From Glebionis coronaria (taxonomy: Eukaryota > Streptophyta > Magnoliopsida > Asterales > Asteraceae): a stretch of 64,000 bases of DNA. Location of the stretch: positions 25,431,580 through 25,495,579 of the forward strand of contig CM046881.1 of NCBI GenBank assembly GCA_025667525.1, in the 5' to 3' direction. Position 1 is the stretch's first letter. Every line of letters begins with the position of its first letter. Below, in pieces: positions 37,810-50,400 of this stretch. The notes beneath the pieces are model-generated. The model did no database searches. It was not told the origin of the DNA and saw nothing but the letters and a program-made list of their open reading frames with translations. The position numbers were made by a program, and so were the translations under genes.

Positions 37810-38241
37810 GGCATACATGTTGTCTAGGAAAGCTGAAAAAAACGTAACCCTAGCTACTGAAGTCCCCTTTTTGCCCTTGTAGAATTTGAATGTCTTGGAG
37901 TCTTGTGAAGAATCTTTTGGCTTTTTGTTGAAGCTGGCAAAGGGAAAATGCATCCAAGGGTGTGGATGAAGCTTGAAAAGTAAGCCAAGTTCTTGAGCGT
38001 TGGATTTGCTGGCCTGTTTTGTTTGGACGTGAAGAGTGGGTCAGGGGAGGGTTGGCAATGTCACATGCATGAGAGTGATGGGAGTTTAGGGGTTCGGTTT
38101 TGATTAAGAGGCCATTAATCAAGATTCTGGAGGTTATTAGGGCTTAATTACAAGTAATTAAGAAATCCCTAATTTTATCAAGAACATGAAGAAAAGGTTG
38201 TTTGATCTTGTTTGGGATTTAAATATGTGTTTAGGCGCGAG

Positions 38242-38268
38242 TTAAACTTAATTAATAATTAAGTTTAA
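38242..38268. repeat. 27-nt perfect palindrome in B U3
   Basis: Arms TTAAACTTAATTA and TAATTAAGTTTAA flank a single central A, about 430 bp upstream of the TATA box. It is conserved in the other two LTR copies at 34,493-34,519 and 50,778-50,804. It could be a regulator-binding site or a cruciform; no function is shown. Confidence 0.85.
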
Positions 38269-39161
38269 ACCGGTGGTGAGTGGATTGGTGAGGTGGCAGA
38301 ATGGAGAGAGGGGATTGGTGGAAATTGTGAGTGGGGTGAGGTGGCAGCTTATGATTGGTTAAGGTTACTAGGTTGTCTGGCCAGCTTTGAACCTCAATCT
38401 TTTAGCAACTTTTCATTTCCATTCCAAACCTTGTCAACGCCCATTTTAGTTATAACAACTTTTGCAACTTTGCATTTTTGCCCCAAAAACTTTTACAAAG
38501 TGAATTCAGGGGTATTTCTTGCCATTTTTGAATTCTTCAAGGACTGATTTGGCATTTTGATGATGGATAATGGTCTTGACTTGTATAATTGATGTTTTGG
38601 AGGACTGAATTTGCCAAATCTTGTTTGATGAGGGTTCATTCTTGCCAAATATTGAAAGTTGAGGGTCCTTTTTGTAATTTTGGGATTTTCAAAGGACCAA
38701 ACTTGTAATTTCTTATACTTTGAAGGACTTCATGATGTGTTTGACTTTGTGGAGGATATTGGTTGACAATTTATCTTTTTTGAGGGGCTAAACTTGCCAA
38801 TTCTTCAAAGTGGACGGCCCTTTTTGTAATTTTGACAAACTTTAGGGACCAATCTTGTAATTATGAAGATACAAGGGTATAAAGTGTCAATTCTTCCATA
38901 TTGGAGGACCCTTCTTCATAATTCTTCAAATCTTCAAGGGTTGATCTTGGGAAAGTCTTCATTAGGGCTTGGTTCATTGTGCGGCTTCGTTTCCCGTGTT
39001 CGTTTTTGCATGATTCTTGTGATCTTTTGTCATTTTCTCAATATCCGTACCTAAAATACACAAGTAACAAACACAAGCATATATATGGGTATTTTGATGA
39101 TATTTAATGCATTTTAAGCCCAATTTGGACGATGAGACTATGTATAAAAGCAGTCTCATCA

Positions 39162-41004
39162 CTCCCCCATACTAAACCATTGCCGTGCCCTCACGCAATG
39201 CTAGAATAAAGTATCGTAGCATCTCTAAAATTCATTTTTATTCACTTTATTGAATGATAAACTAGCTACACTACTACTATTGCTACTACTACTTGCGTTT
39301 TAGACATAATGTATGATTTTCATCGCAAAATGGGACGTTTAGGTTCATAGAATAAGAACACGTGAATGCTTCGTTAGAAATAATTTTATCGTCCTCGATT
39401 TTCACCCCAATTCCATGCCAAGCGTGCAACGAGATCATTGTCATTATAAGTTAGTAATGCTAACACTACTCATATGCCCTAATCACGTACTTATCTTCCC
39501 ATTATTCCTAAGTTGTATCTCTTATATTTTATATTGTCTTGAATGTTTCACGAGGATACATTGTTTGACTTATGTGATAATAGAGATTTAGGTCTAAAAT
39601 CAGAGTCCTAATGGTGTAACTAAGACCATCAAATCAACAACCCCTCCTAATAGACAACGATGTCAAAACATTAAGTTGACAAGAAGAATTGATAAACACA
39701 GTTTTATAACGGTTTTGAACATGAGACTTATTACCAAGACTTTTATACGCCCCCTAACGGAAGGGCCTTATTATCTTTGGTTTACCTCCATCTTTTATTC
39801 AACTTCGCCATGAAGCTTTTATTATGACTTCGGTCTTGCCTTGCCTTTTATTTTCCATCTCATCGGTAGTTTTATTAGCCAAAGACGTATATCCTCACGC
39901 AAAGGAGAATTTTGGATCTTTAAAGCTTCGAAGATTAAGGCTTGATTCACTTTCAATTTTGCATAGATTTTTCGGCCTTGTGGGGCTTCAAATTGTTTGC
40001 TTGATTTAGGTGAGCACTTGAAATCTTATTATTGGGTGAAGCTTTTGATTATTCGGGTGCCAATACTTCAAAATCGTGACGCTGGCGATAGCTTAATGTC
40101 TTCCCAATTTAATTACACGGAAGCTACTAAAAAAGACTAGAAACCCAACAATCCCAACTAAACCACTAAGTCAATATTTATTAAGCAAAAAATATTTACA
40201 TGCGAAGTTAGACTAAGCAAACAACGAGAACACATGAGTTTTTGAAAGAATACGAGTACTCTACGTTTAGCATAGTAACTTATAATTAACACTATCATTT
40301 CTCGTCCTCATTTAAGAGACTTAGCCTAATGCGTAGTTAAGGAATCAAAGCTAAGTGCTCAACACGCACGGTCGAGTCAAAAATTACTCGTATTCTCGCC
40401 ATCAGAAAACCTACATTCGTGTCTTCAAACACTTATAAATCATGAGAAATTTTTTTTAAATTTGGCCATTTTTAGCCTTATTTTGCAACAAAACGATAAA
40501 CAAAAAGATAAACTTTGGAAAGCGTGAAGGTTTGGCAAGGCAAGTATCTATTCACCCCCCCCCCCCCCCCCATACTAAAGTTAAACATTGTCCTCAATGT
40601 TTCGAGTCTAGGGGTGCAAACACCCCCATACTAGAGATGTATTCGAATGCCTAATCTAGCATGGAAAGGGTATAACTAATAAATTAATAGCTGTTTATGA
40701 AGTGTGCTATAAACCTTAGGTTAGAACATCAAAGGATATATCATTTGGATATTGAGAAAGTCTTCAAAGCAAACGATCGAGTGCTCCCATAAACGAACGC
40801 GAGAGGCTCCAATCGTGAAGATCATGATCATCTAAAGTTCACAATTCACAAACAACCACGGAACAAAAGTTGGAAGGGCACAAATCCCCACACGTTAACT
40901 ACATTAGAAAGCGATAATATGTACATAGGATAAACATGGGACTCCCCCACGAGGCACCTCGTTTTTTATTACTGAGTCATGAGCTCGACTCGATCCCCTC
41001 AATA
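39162..41004 (-). other. 3' noncoding region and PPT of B
   Basis: The polypurine tract is 39,162-39,173 (AGTATGGGGGAG on minus). A stem-loop ACATTG-AGGA-CAATGT lies at 40,585-40,600, next to a run of 17 G on the minus strand (C on plus, 40,555-40,571). A post-stop hairpin lies at 40,935-40,951. It aligns along most of its length with E 451-2,282. No env-like frame is present. Confidence 0.78.
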
Positions 41005-42416
41005 CTAATTATCATTGGGGAAGATGACTTGGTCGAGGTAGTTCAAGGATGGAACTTCCCCGCCAAAGTAGTGCTTCAACCTATGTCCATTCACCTTGAA
41101 GTTAGGACCATCATCTTGAGCTAGCTCGATGGTCCCATACGGAAACACTTGAGTCACGGTGAATGGACCGAACCAACGGGATTTCAACTTACCGGAAAAG
41201 ATTTTCAAGAGAGAATTAAAAAGCAAAACTTGATCCCCAATGTTAAAAACCCGGTTTTTAATTTTAGAATCATGCAACTTTTTAGTTTTTTCCTTATAAA
41301 TCAATGAATTTTCATAAGCAATGTCTCTCAATTCATCCAATTCATTTAATTGCATTTTCCGGTGTTTTCCTGCGGTCTCCATATCATCATTACAATGCTT
41401 TAGGGCCCAATAAGCCTTGTGTTCTAACTCGATAGGCAAATGACAATTCTCTCCTTACACAAGCTTATAGGGAGTGCATCCAATGGGTGTCTTATGAGCG
41501 GTCCTAAAGGCCCATAAAGCATCGTCTAACTTATCCGACCACATTTGTCGGTTTTCCCCAACGGATCTCTCCAAGATCCTCTTCAACGCTCGGTTTGAAA
41601 CCTCGACTTGCCCACTCGTTTGTGGGTGATAAGCCGTAGAAAGCCGATGTGTAACCCCATATTTCCTTAGGACCCTTTCGAATTGGTCGTTACAATAATG
41701 GGTTCCACGGTAGCTTATGATCGCAAGAGGGGTTCAAAACCGAGAAAACAAGCTTTTCAAAAACTTGACTACCACACGAGCATCATTGGTGGGCAAGGCT
41801 TTGGTCTCCACCCACTTAGATAGGTAGTCAACCGCAACGAGAATGTACTTATTACCATGAGATGATGGGAACGGCCCCATAAAGTCTATACCCCAAACGT
41901 CAATGATCTCACACACTTGGATGATGTTTTGTGGCATTTCATCTTTTTGTGAGGCTTTTCCTTGTCTTTGGCATGAATCACACGACTTCACAAGATCTTG
42001 TGCATATCGGTAAATAGTAGGACAAAAGAAGTCGGCATCAAACACTTTCTTAGCCGTGAGATTATCACCGTGGTGACCACCCGTGGGTCCCTCATGACAA
42101 GCTCTAAGGATGTTAGAAGCTTCGGTGACAAATACACAACGTCGGATGATTTGATTCGCACAAGTTCGAAACAAGTAAGGGTCGTTCCAAAAGTAGAACT
42201 TGACGTCATGAAAGAATTTTCGTTTTTCTTGAGTCGTCATACCCTTAATGATGAAGTTACCCGCATGGTAATTTGCAAAATCCGCAAACCATGGGGTGGA
42301 AGAATCAAGGTTAGAATTCACTACACCAAGTGTCTCGAGCGGAAATGTTTCGCTGATTTCCTTGGGCTCGTAAACACTTTGGTGAGGATCTTCCAAACGA
42401 GAAAGATGATCGGCCG
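41005..42416 (-). pseudogene. Integrase of B, broken and with an active-site change
   Basis: It follows RNase H after a one-base loss near 42,430. It shows an H-E-G-P-T-G-G-H...CDSCQRQ zinc finger and the first catalytic Asp in WGIDFMGPF. The second catalytic motif reads I-I-S-Y-R-G-T; the Asp codon is TAC at 41,711-41,713, so the DDE triad is lost. The Glu region ([13 protein letters not shown]) is kept. Stops are TGA 41,734-41,736 and TAA 41,455-41,457. The C-terminal part 41,005-41,439 is open and nearly identical to E's. Confidence 0.92.
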
Positions 42417-45296
42417 CTAGATTCTCGGCTCCTTTTTGTCAACGATGGTGTGATCAAATTCTTGAAGGAGGAGAATCCAACGAAGTAATCTAGGCTTAGC
42501 ATCTTGCTTTGCCATGAGATACTTGATAGCCGAATGATCCGTATACACTATGCATTTAGCTAAGACGAGATAAGGTCGGAACTTCTCAAATGCATACACC
42601 ACGGCAAGGAACTCCTTTTCCGTTGTAGTGTATTTTAGTTGAGCCTCGGTCATCGTCTTGCTAGCATAGTGAATAGGCAAGAAATGCTTATCATGACGTT
42701 GCCCCAAAACGGCCCCAATAGCGTAGTCACTAGCATCACACATGAGCTCAAAGGGGAGGTTCCAATTGGGAGCAACAAGAATGGGAGCTTCGGTAAGTTT
42801 CCTCTTAAGGATTTCAAAGGCTCGTACACAATCTTCGTCAAAGACAAAACGTGCCTCTTTTTCAAGAAGATGTGTAATGGGTCGAGAAATCTTCGAAAAA
42901 TCCTTGATGAATCAACGATAAAAGCCCGCGTGGCCTAGGAAACTCCTAACTCCCTTAACGGTTTTGGGATGAGGTAATTTGGCGATTACGTCTACCTTAG
43001 CTTGATCTACCTCAATCCCCGCTTTCGAGACCTTGTTCCCTAAGACGATTCCACTCTTAACTATAAAATGACACTTTTCCCAATTGAGCACAAGGTTGGT
43101 TTCCTCACAACGTTTCAACATTCTCTCAAGGTTCGACAAACACGAAGTGAACGAATTACCAAACACGGAAAAGTCATCCATGAAGACTTCCATCGTCTTC
43201 TCGATCATATCATGAAAAATAGCCATCATGCACCTTTGAAAGGTTCCCGGTGCATTGCAAAGTCCGAATGGCATTCTAGGATAGGCAAACGTTCCATATG
43301 GACACGTAAACATAGTTTTTTCTTGATCACAAGGATCGATGGGAATTTGGATGTAACCGGAAAAACCATCTAAAAAGCAATAGAAATCGTTTCCCGCAAG
43401 ACACTCCAACATTTGGTCCATGAAGGGCAAGGGAAAATGGTATTTTCGAGTGGCTTCATTAAACTTACGATAGTCAATGCACACTCTCCATCCGGTCACG
43501 AGTCTAGTAGGAATCAACTCGTTGGCATCGTTTGGCACAACAGCCATTCCTACCTTCTTAGGGACATAATGAATAGGACTCACCCAAGGGCTATCGGAAA
43601 TAGGGTAAATCATTCCCGCGTCAAGGATTTTAAGGACCTCCTTTTTGATGACGTCGTTAATTTTGGGGTTCACCCTCCTTTGACATTGGATTGCGGGCTT
43701 GTAATCCTCCTCCATTAAGATTTTGTGGGTACAAAACTTGGGATCGATTCCCTTAATGTCGGATAACTTCCACGCAATTGCCCCTTTGTGATCCTTTAGA
43801 ACATCGACAAGTGCGGTTTTTTCATCATTCGAAAGTTCCTTCGCAATAATAACCGACAACTTGTCGTCCTCCTCTAAATATACATATTCAAGATGAGGAG
43901 GTAAATCTTTCAACTCGAGGATAGGTGATTCCTCAAGTGAAGATTTGGGCTCGATGCTCATAACCTCCTCGGGTGGAGGAAATGGGAAATCGTTGAGAAA
44001 ATCCTTGATAATCGAGAAGTCCTCATCGTTGTCGAGGTCTTCGTTACAAGTACGTGGAACATCGAATTCTTCCAACGTAAAAACACCACCTTCAAATGGA
44101 GTGAAGGTTGGTGTTGAATTATCAAGAATTGGATCTAACATAGTGGGATTGCCACTAGTTTCTTCATCACCAAAACCTAGAACTTCTTGTGAAAATTCCT
44201 CACAAACCACGTCAATCATATCAATGAGGTTTATGGTTGCAACGGAATAAACATGAGAAATTTGAGAGTTTTGAGTTGCCTTTATAACAAGTTCCTCGTC
44301 GTTGAAACGTAAGGTGATTTTTCTTGCATGAACATCGATCAAAGCCATAGACGTATCTAAAAACGAACGACCTAAAATGAGAGGAACTTGAGGATCCGTG
44401 GGGATATCAACAACGATAAAGTCTACGGGATAGTAGAACTTACCCACTTTCACAAAAACGTCTTCCGCCAAACCACATGCGGGAATCGTGGAATGGTCGG
44501 CCAACTCGATAGACATTAGTGAAGGAGTAAGATTAGGAAGATTGAGCGACTTGAAGATTGAAAGTGGCATCAAGTTTATGCTAGCACCAAGATCGGCCAA
44601 GGCGAAGCATTCCTCCATATCTTGGATTGCACATGGAATCAAGAATTTACCGGGATCACCGACTTTTTGAGGTATGCGATTAAGATAAACCGATGAACAA
44701 CTAGACAATTGGTGCAATTTCTCCTTGTTGTTCAACATACTCTTAAAGTTAGCGGCAAATTGAGGCATCATGACCAAAGCATCGGCGAAACTCACATTAA
44801 AGTACAAATCATGAAACATTTTCATAAAAAGCTCAAATTGATAATTGTCGCGCTCTTGACGTCTCTCCTTCCTAAGTCTCGATGGATAGGGCAAAGGTGG
44901 TGTGGGTTGAGGCATAGTAGGCATAGCCTTTGGAATCTCGGGTTCCAATGATGGTAATGGGTCAACCGTAGGTGTGGCATGAGCGGTACTTCGTGGGATT
45001 GGGACATGCTCCTTTTGGACCACCACCTCGGGTTCTTCCTCAATTGCTTCCTCCGTAGGAGCAATTGGTTGAGGAGTCGGTTCCTTAAGTGTCTTACCAC
45101 TACGTGTGGTAATCACTTTCATCTCACCCTTAGGGTTGGATACGGTGTTGCTAGGAAGACTACTCGAAGACGGTTTACACATTATTGCCTCAAACATAGA
45201 CGAGATTTTATCTTCAAACACGGATTGCCTCTTCTCGGCTTTAATCATTTCTTGTTTAATCTCATGTTGCCCTTGTTCCATTTTTTGTTGGTTTTG
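42417..45296 (-). pseudogene. Protease, RT and RNase H of B
   Basis: A 789-codon open stretch (45,281 to 42,912) carries the Gag C-terminus, a Pro-rich linker, protease with an intact D-L-G-A-S active site (about 44,580-44,595), the RT linker and RT up to the finger/thumb border, including FMDDFSVFG and MPFGLCNAPGTFQRC. TGA 42,912-42,914 replaces an Arg codon (A reads FYRRFIKDF here). The frame then continues through RNase H ([32 protein letters not shown]) to 42,417, where a one-base loss breaks it before the ADHLSRL end. Protease and RT look chemically intact, unlike A's protease. Confidence 0.93.
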
Positions 45297-46716
45297 TTAT
45301 AACCTAGTGACATTTCCTTCCATCTTGTTGGTGTGGATTTTAAGTTCATTAGCTAACTCATTTTTCAACTCTTTCTTCAAGTCGTTCTTAAACTCGGATC
45401 TTAGGCTAATGATTTCTCTTTGAATGTTGTCAAACCTAGCATCATTCCCACTAGCGTACTCAACAAACTCACTTGGAAGATCTTTCAATGTTTGCAAACC
45501 TTTGTTGTTGTTTCGAAAATCATTTTGATTTTTGTTTGAAACTTGATTATTAGCCCCTTGATTCCCATAGTTTTCCTTGTTGTAATTGTTTTTGAAACCA
45601 ACTTGATTGTTGCGATAGTTGTTGTTAGCATTTTGATTTGAACCAAAACCCGGTGGAGTCATTTGATTAGAGAGGGAAACTTGACCGTTTTGGTTGTAAT
45701 TTCTCGTGGCCGCGAAGGCACTCGAAGTGTTACCACCGTTGGTAATGCACTCGGAGAAATCATGACCTCCACCACAATACATGCAAGAAACCTCAACCGC
45801 TTTAGCCGTAGCGGGAGCACTTTGTTCACCAACTTTAAACTCAATCAAAAGTCCTTTTAGCTTATCAAAAATCTTGTTTTCCAAGTTCGCCTCAATTTGG
45901 CAAGCATCGATGGTATTAGACAAAGAAGGTGAAGCTGAAGACGAAGCCTTACGAACACTAGACGTGCTACGAGGACTATACACCTTAGATCTATTTTCAA
46001 TTATCACCAAAGCCTCCTCAACCGTTTTACACAAAAAATTACCACCTGCGGCGGCATTCAAATAATCCCTTTCATGATCATTAAGTCCATTGTAAAACGT
46101 GTCAATTTGATGCAAGTCGGAAAACCCGTGATGAGGACATTCATGTAACATTTCTTTAAACCTATTCCAAGCCGTTGAAAAACTTTCATAAATTCTTGTG
46201 AAAACTTTGAAATCTCGTTTTTCAAGTACGTAGTCTTAGAGGGCGGAAAAATTGGTTCACAAACTTAGACACGAGATCCTTCCACGTCAATATAGAATTG
46301 GGTGTCTCTTTCTCTAACCAAATTTTAGCGGGCCCCGCTAAGGAATACGGAAAAAGCATCATCTTAATCGAGTCATTCGAGACATCCTTAAACTTGCAAG
46401 TGGCGGTAAGACGATTGAATTGGCGGATATGATTGTGTGGAATGTCCTTCTCATCACCTCAGAATTTGTTGTTTTGGATCATCGACAACAAACCCGTTTT
46501 CACCTCAAAATTCTCCGCAAGGATAGCAGGAATCACAATAGCCTCTCCATAACCCTCGGTGTGTGCTTGAAGTAACTCCATCATAGTTCGATTCGCCATG
46601 GTTGGTGCTTCTCTTACAATGGGTTCGTCAATAGGAGACTCCTCACTAGAAATATTTGGAGTGGGAGTTTTGTTCTTTCGTTTACGTGCACGTCTTGCTT
46701 GATTACGAGTTAGCAT
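45297..46716 (-). pseudogene. Gag of B, broken
   Basis: The likely start is ATG 46,714-46,716 (MLTRNQARRARKRK). The N-terminal part has MMELLQAHTEGYGEAIVIPAI as in A (LLQAH..EG..., IVIPAI). TGA 46,459-46,461, two single-base losses near 46,244 and 46,195, and TAA 45,297-45,299 break it. The main open part (46,151-45,300) has the capsid end (HECPHHGF, IDTFYNGL), a CX2CX4HX4C-like knuckle CMYCGGGHDFSEC, an Asn-rich segment and a Lys/Glu-rich coiled-coil end. It encodes the particle protein. Confidence 0.88.
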
Positions 46717-47441
46717 AAACGTCACGTACAACGAGGGGACGAGCAAAGGAGATTCTTTTTGGTGTTTTGTATTTTTCAATTTTTTTGTGGTTTTTGATTG
46801 TATTAACCTTTTTGGAATTTGGTGAATGTATTAAGTAGACACAAATCTACAAATCTCCTCCTTAATCAACTCTCTTGATTAAAGAAGCCTCAAGGAATGA
46901 AAACGATCACGTGAAGTGAACGCCTTCGATGACTTTAGAACTTTGGTGGAACACCAAAACGTTCAAGAGGGTTAAATCAATGGAAACCAAGAAAATATAT
47001 ATGATACTTAGTAATACTTTGGGCGGCAAAACCCTCGATTAGCTCTCAAAATCAAATACTCACAAGCAAGCGGGGAAACGAGGCGGCGCGAAGCACTTAA
47101 GAGCCTTTTTCCTTAGGATATATTTTATAATATCCGCCTTATACCCACCTTATAGTTTGTATTTTTCAAGATTGAGCTTCACGAAAGTATTTATCTATTT
47201 TTGCCTTTTTCTTTGGTTTGAGATTCGAATACAATGATTGGGTAATGACCTCCCAAGTCAAGGTTGTGATTTCTCACGTATTTGGAGTAGTTGTGAATTT
47301 ATTGTTCTACGTATACACTATAGTAATAGTATTCACAAAAACCGAAAACCGATAATACGTATTAGTAGAGTGCTACTAATACAAATACTAAATATGGTTA
47401 GTATATAAAAACAACAATTCCAAATCAAAACACAACACGCC
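46717..47441 (-). other. 5' leader of B between PBS and gag
   Basis: No gene is present. It includes a CTTAAGAGCC/GGAAAAAGG-type purine-pyrimidine stretch near 47,090-47,115 and mirrored AGTAGAGTGCTACT at 47,365-47,378. Packaging signals would be expected here, but none can be assigned from sequence. Confidence 0.5.
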
Positions 47442-47459
47442 TCCCCGGCAGCGGCGCCA
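47442..47459 (-). promoter_or_regulatory. Primer-binding site of B (tRNA-Asp)
   Basis: TGGCGCCGCTGCCGGGGA on the minus strand lies three bases inside the LTR. This 18-base site fits the plant tRNA-Asp 3' end and is typical of Athila. Confidence 0.88.
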
Positions 47460-47462
47460 AAA

Positions 47463-50400
47463 TGATGTAGTGATTTTACTACTCTTTAGGAAAAGAGAGC
47501 AAATAGGGCAAGTAATTAATACGACGATTTAGGAAAACCGTGTATTAATGACCCTAAAATGAGTTCGTTCTCAAGGAGGCTTAGTGTGTGTGTAATGAAT
47601 TGATTATCTTTGTGATTATATTGTTGAGAAAGAAAAATAGAAATGAGATTAGAAGAGAATGACGGTTACGAAGACGGATTAAACTAAGTCGAAAAAGGTG
47701 TACACGTAAAATCGTAAAAAGTACCAAAATTAAAATTTTAACCTAAAAATTCCTAAAAATTACCAAAAATCCACAATAAGATTCTAAGAGTTTACAAAAA
47801 TCAAAACTTGCCAAAACCTTTTAATTAATTAGATAATGACTTTTTAATGCTAATTAAAGCCCTAAAAATCAAAATTAATTATTAAAAAGTCCCAAACAAG
47901 ATTTTAAAGTTTATAAACCTCAAAAATACCCTAATTAAGCTAAAAAGTATTTTTCAAAATTTTAAAACCACTAAAAACTATTTTTAAACAATTAAAAACT
48001 ATAAAATCAATTAAAACTTAAATTAATTCTAGAAAATAGTTAAAAGACTCTAAAAATATTTGGAAAGTTGCAAAAATCCTAGTTAAGTGTTTAGAACATA
48101 GGAAAAATATAAAAACTTGGAAAATCAGACTTTTAATTTTTAATAATAAATAATATTAAAATAATATTAAAAATCCAGAAATTATAAAAAATTCTAAAAA
48201 CTTGCAAACTAGCTTAATTTAACCTAAATAACTCAGAAATGAAAGTGAAATTACCTAAATACCCTTAATGGGCCTAGAAAATGGGCTAAACCCAAAACAG
48301 TACGTTATTGGGCCAAATTTGGGCCCAATATAAAAAAGTGTTCAAAATAAGCCCAAAAAGCACAGGTTGACTCAAAATTTGATTTTAAACAACTTTTTCC
48401 AAAGGCCCAAAAGCTGAAAGTGTGAAATAAGCTAGCTTATACCAAACAGTTTATTCTTAATGGGCTTTTTGGCCCATTAAGCTATAAGCCAATGCCATAA
48501 GCTAAAATTTGACACACAAGCTTCTTTTGACCTAAATAAGACTTCTGCAAAAAGAAATTTAAAATAAGCCCAAGGAATAAACCTGAAAATGCAATAAGCA
48601 ATCTAAAGAAAACGACAAAATAGTCGTTTTTGAGTTCTAGGCCACCCCAAGTGCTGATTCAAGTTTCTATAGCTTCTAAATGACTTAATTAAGCAAAACC
48701 AACAAATATTTTTCAAATAAGCTGACTCGATAAGCTGTAAAAAGCAAATAAGCACTTATGTAAAAGTCAATTAAGTTGGTTTTCTAGTAAAAAGTCAAAG
48801 TCAAAGTCCAATAAGCTCCAGTCTACTTAAATGGGTCAAATAATGAAGACCTGTCACAAAAAATAAGTTGTTGCAAGTCTGGATAAGCTAGAATAGCTTA
48901 TTGATAAGCTGAGTTCAATTTTACACTAACAGGGGCTAGTTTTGAGTGTTGAGCAGTGGAAACTTTTTCCACTTCTTGACTATTAGACTTTTTTGTCTTT
49001 AGTGGCTTTTTTGGAGATTCAGATTTCACAAAGGCACCCAAATGATCTTTGGATCAAAAGGAGTCAATAACAATCAAAATATCATAATCACAAACACCCA
49101 ATTGATACAGTTTAATCAATAAAGTCCCTGATATGATACAGACATGAATAATTAAGCAGTTGAGCACAAATAAGCAGTTTTAGCAATAATCAGCCAGCCA
49201 AATTCAACCAAATGCATACACAAGCTATATTAAACTCAAATAAGCAAGTCTAAACATGTTTCATGCAATGATTCAAAGAATTAAGCAAGATTCAAGCCAA
49301 TGAATGTTACTGATGAACACTAACACATGCAGTTTAATACTTTGCTGATGTATTTGATAAATAAGCCAGATTCAACACTCAATATCTATCAAATAAGTTA
49401 TAATAATGATGTTCTAACAACTTTCAACCCTAAGAATGCACAAATACTAGATTTCACCAAAATCTTAGGTCAAAAACAGTTAAATTCACCAAGTTATAGC
49501 AGATTGTGTGATTTGAAGTTTCAAACCCAAAAACTTGCAGCAAAACACTCTCAACAAGGCATATATCAGATACCAAGCATAAACAACACAATCCAACAAC
49601 ACAATATCAAGATGCAATCACAAACAGGTAGACCCAAACACCCCTTTATCTTTTCAAAATCAAAATTTTCAAAGGAAAAGTGAGATTCAAGACCACCCAA
49701 GCTCAGATAAATACAATAACAAGTAAGATTAACAGATTCAAGCAGATTTAAGCCACAAAATCACAAGAACACAAGCCACATACAAATATCACCAAAAATC
49801 AAGAATTTAAGTAGATTTTAGGATTGAGTATGCAAACCTCATGGATGTACATCCACACCCACGAATTTATGAGCTTATGTACTAGCAAGAACAAGTACAA
49901 GCTTCCAATAACACCCCTGCTAAGAATCAACAAGGTTAGAAGCACAAGTATAAAAATCAGAAACTTGAAAAATCTTGATTAATGCAACCTTGTTACCCCA
50001 CACTTGATTATCCCCAAGTTATAAGCCTCACCACACCTTAATCAACTCAATTAGGATGCTATGATCAGCCCTATAACCCAAGAATTCCAAGATAGAAACA
50101 AGAACTTAGCAAAATATCAAGAGAATGAAGAAAATGTGCAAACTTTTGTACACTCCTCTTTTGAAAACAGGTTTTAAACATCAAAATCAGTAAACTAAGA
50201 ACATAAACAAGCAATAATAAGATGGCACTTGGTCTTTCTTCAAAACACTTAACACAAATTTATTAATCAGAAAAAGGATTTACAAGTGCTTGAACAAGGA
50301 AAAACCAAAAGCAAGAGCAAATGTTGGCCCCTAAGCCTTTATATAGGCATACATGTTGTCTAGGAAAGCTGAAAAAAACGTAAACCTAGCTACGGAAGTC

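Larger units (their letters stand above)
31021..38520. repeat. 3.75-kb tandem duplication across the A/B junction
   Basis: 31,024-34,771 is repeated at 34,772-38,520 with a constant offset of 3,748-3,749. Each unit holds 195 bp of A's LTR, the A/B junction and the first 3.55 kb of B's LTR. The breakpoint shares CTT (31,021-31,023 and 34,769-34,771), suggesting microhomology joining. I count about ten differences between units, including one 1-base indel near 31,340/35,080. Confidence 0.95.
34967..39161 (-). repeat. Complete 3' LTR of B (4,195 bp)
   Basis: It begins (minus) TGATGAGACTGC at 39,161 and ends CACTACATCA at 34,967. The U3 part holds the palindrome 38,242-38,268 and TATATAAAG at 37,801-37,809. 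The R/U5 leader holds the hairpin 36,414-36,438 and many AATAAGC words (about 35,840-36,700). The sequence is AT-rich and has no credible gene. Confidence 0.95.

Noticed and set aside
47442..47459. Possible tRNA fragment or gene
   Set aside because: Only the 18-base complement of a tRNA 3' end is present, at the expected primer-site position. There is no cloverleaf.
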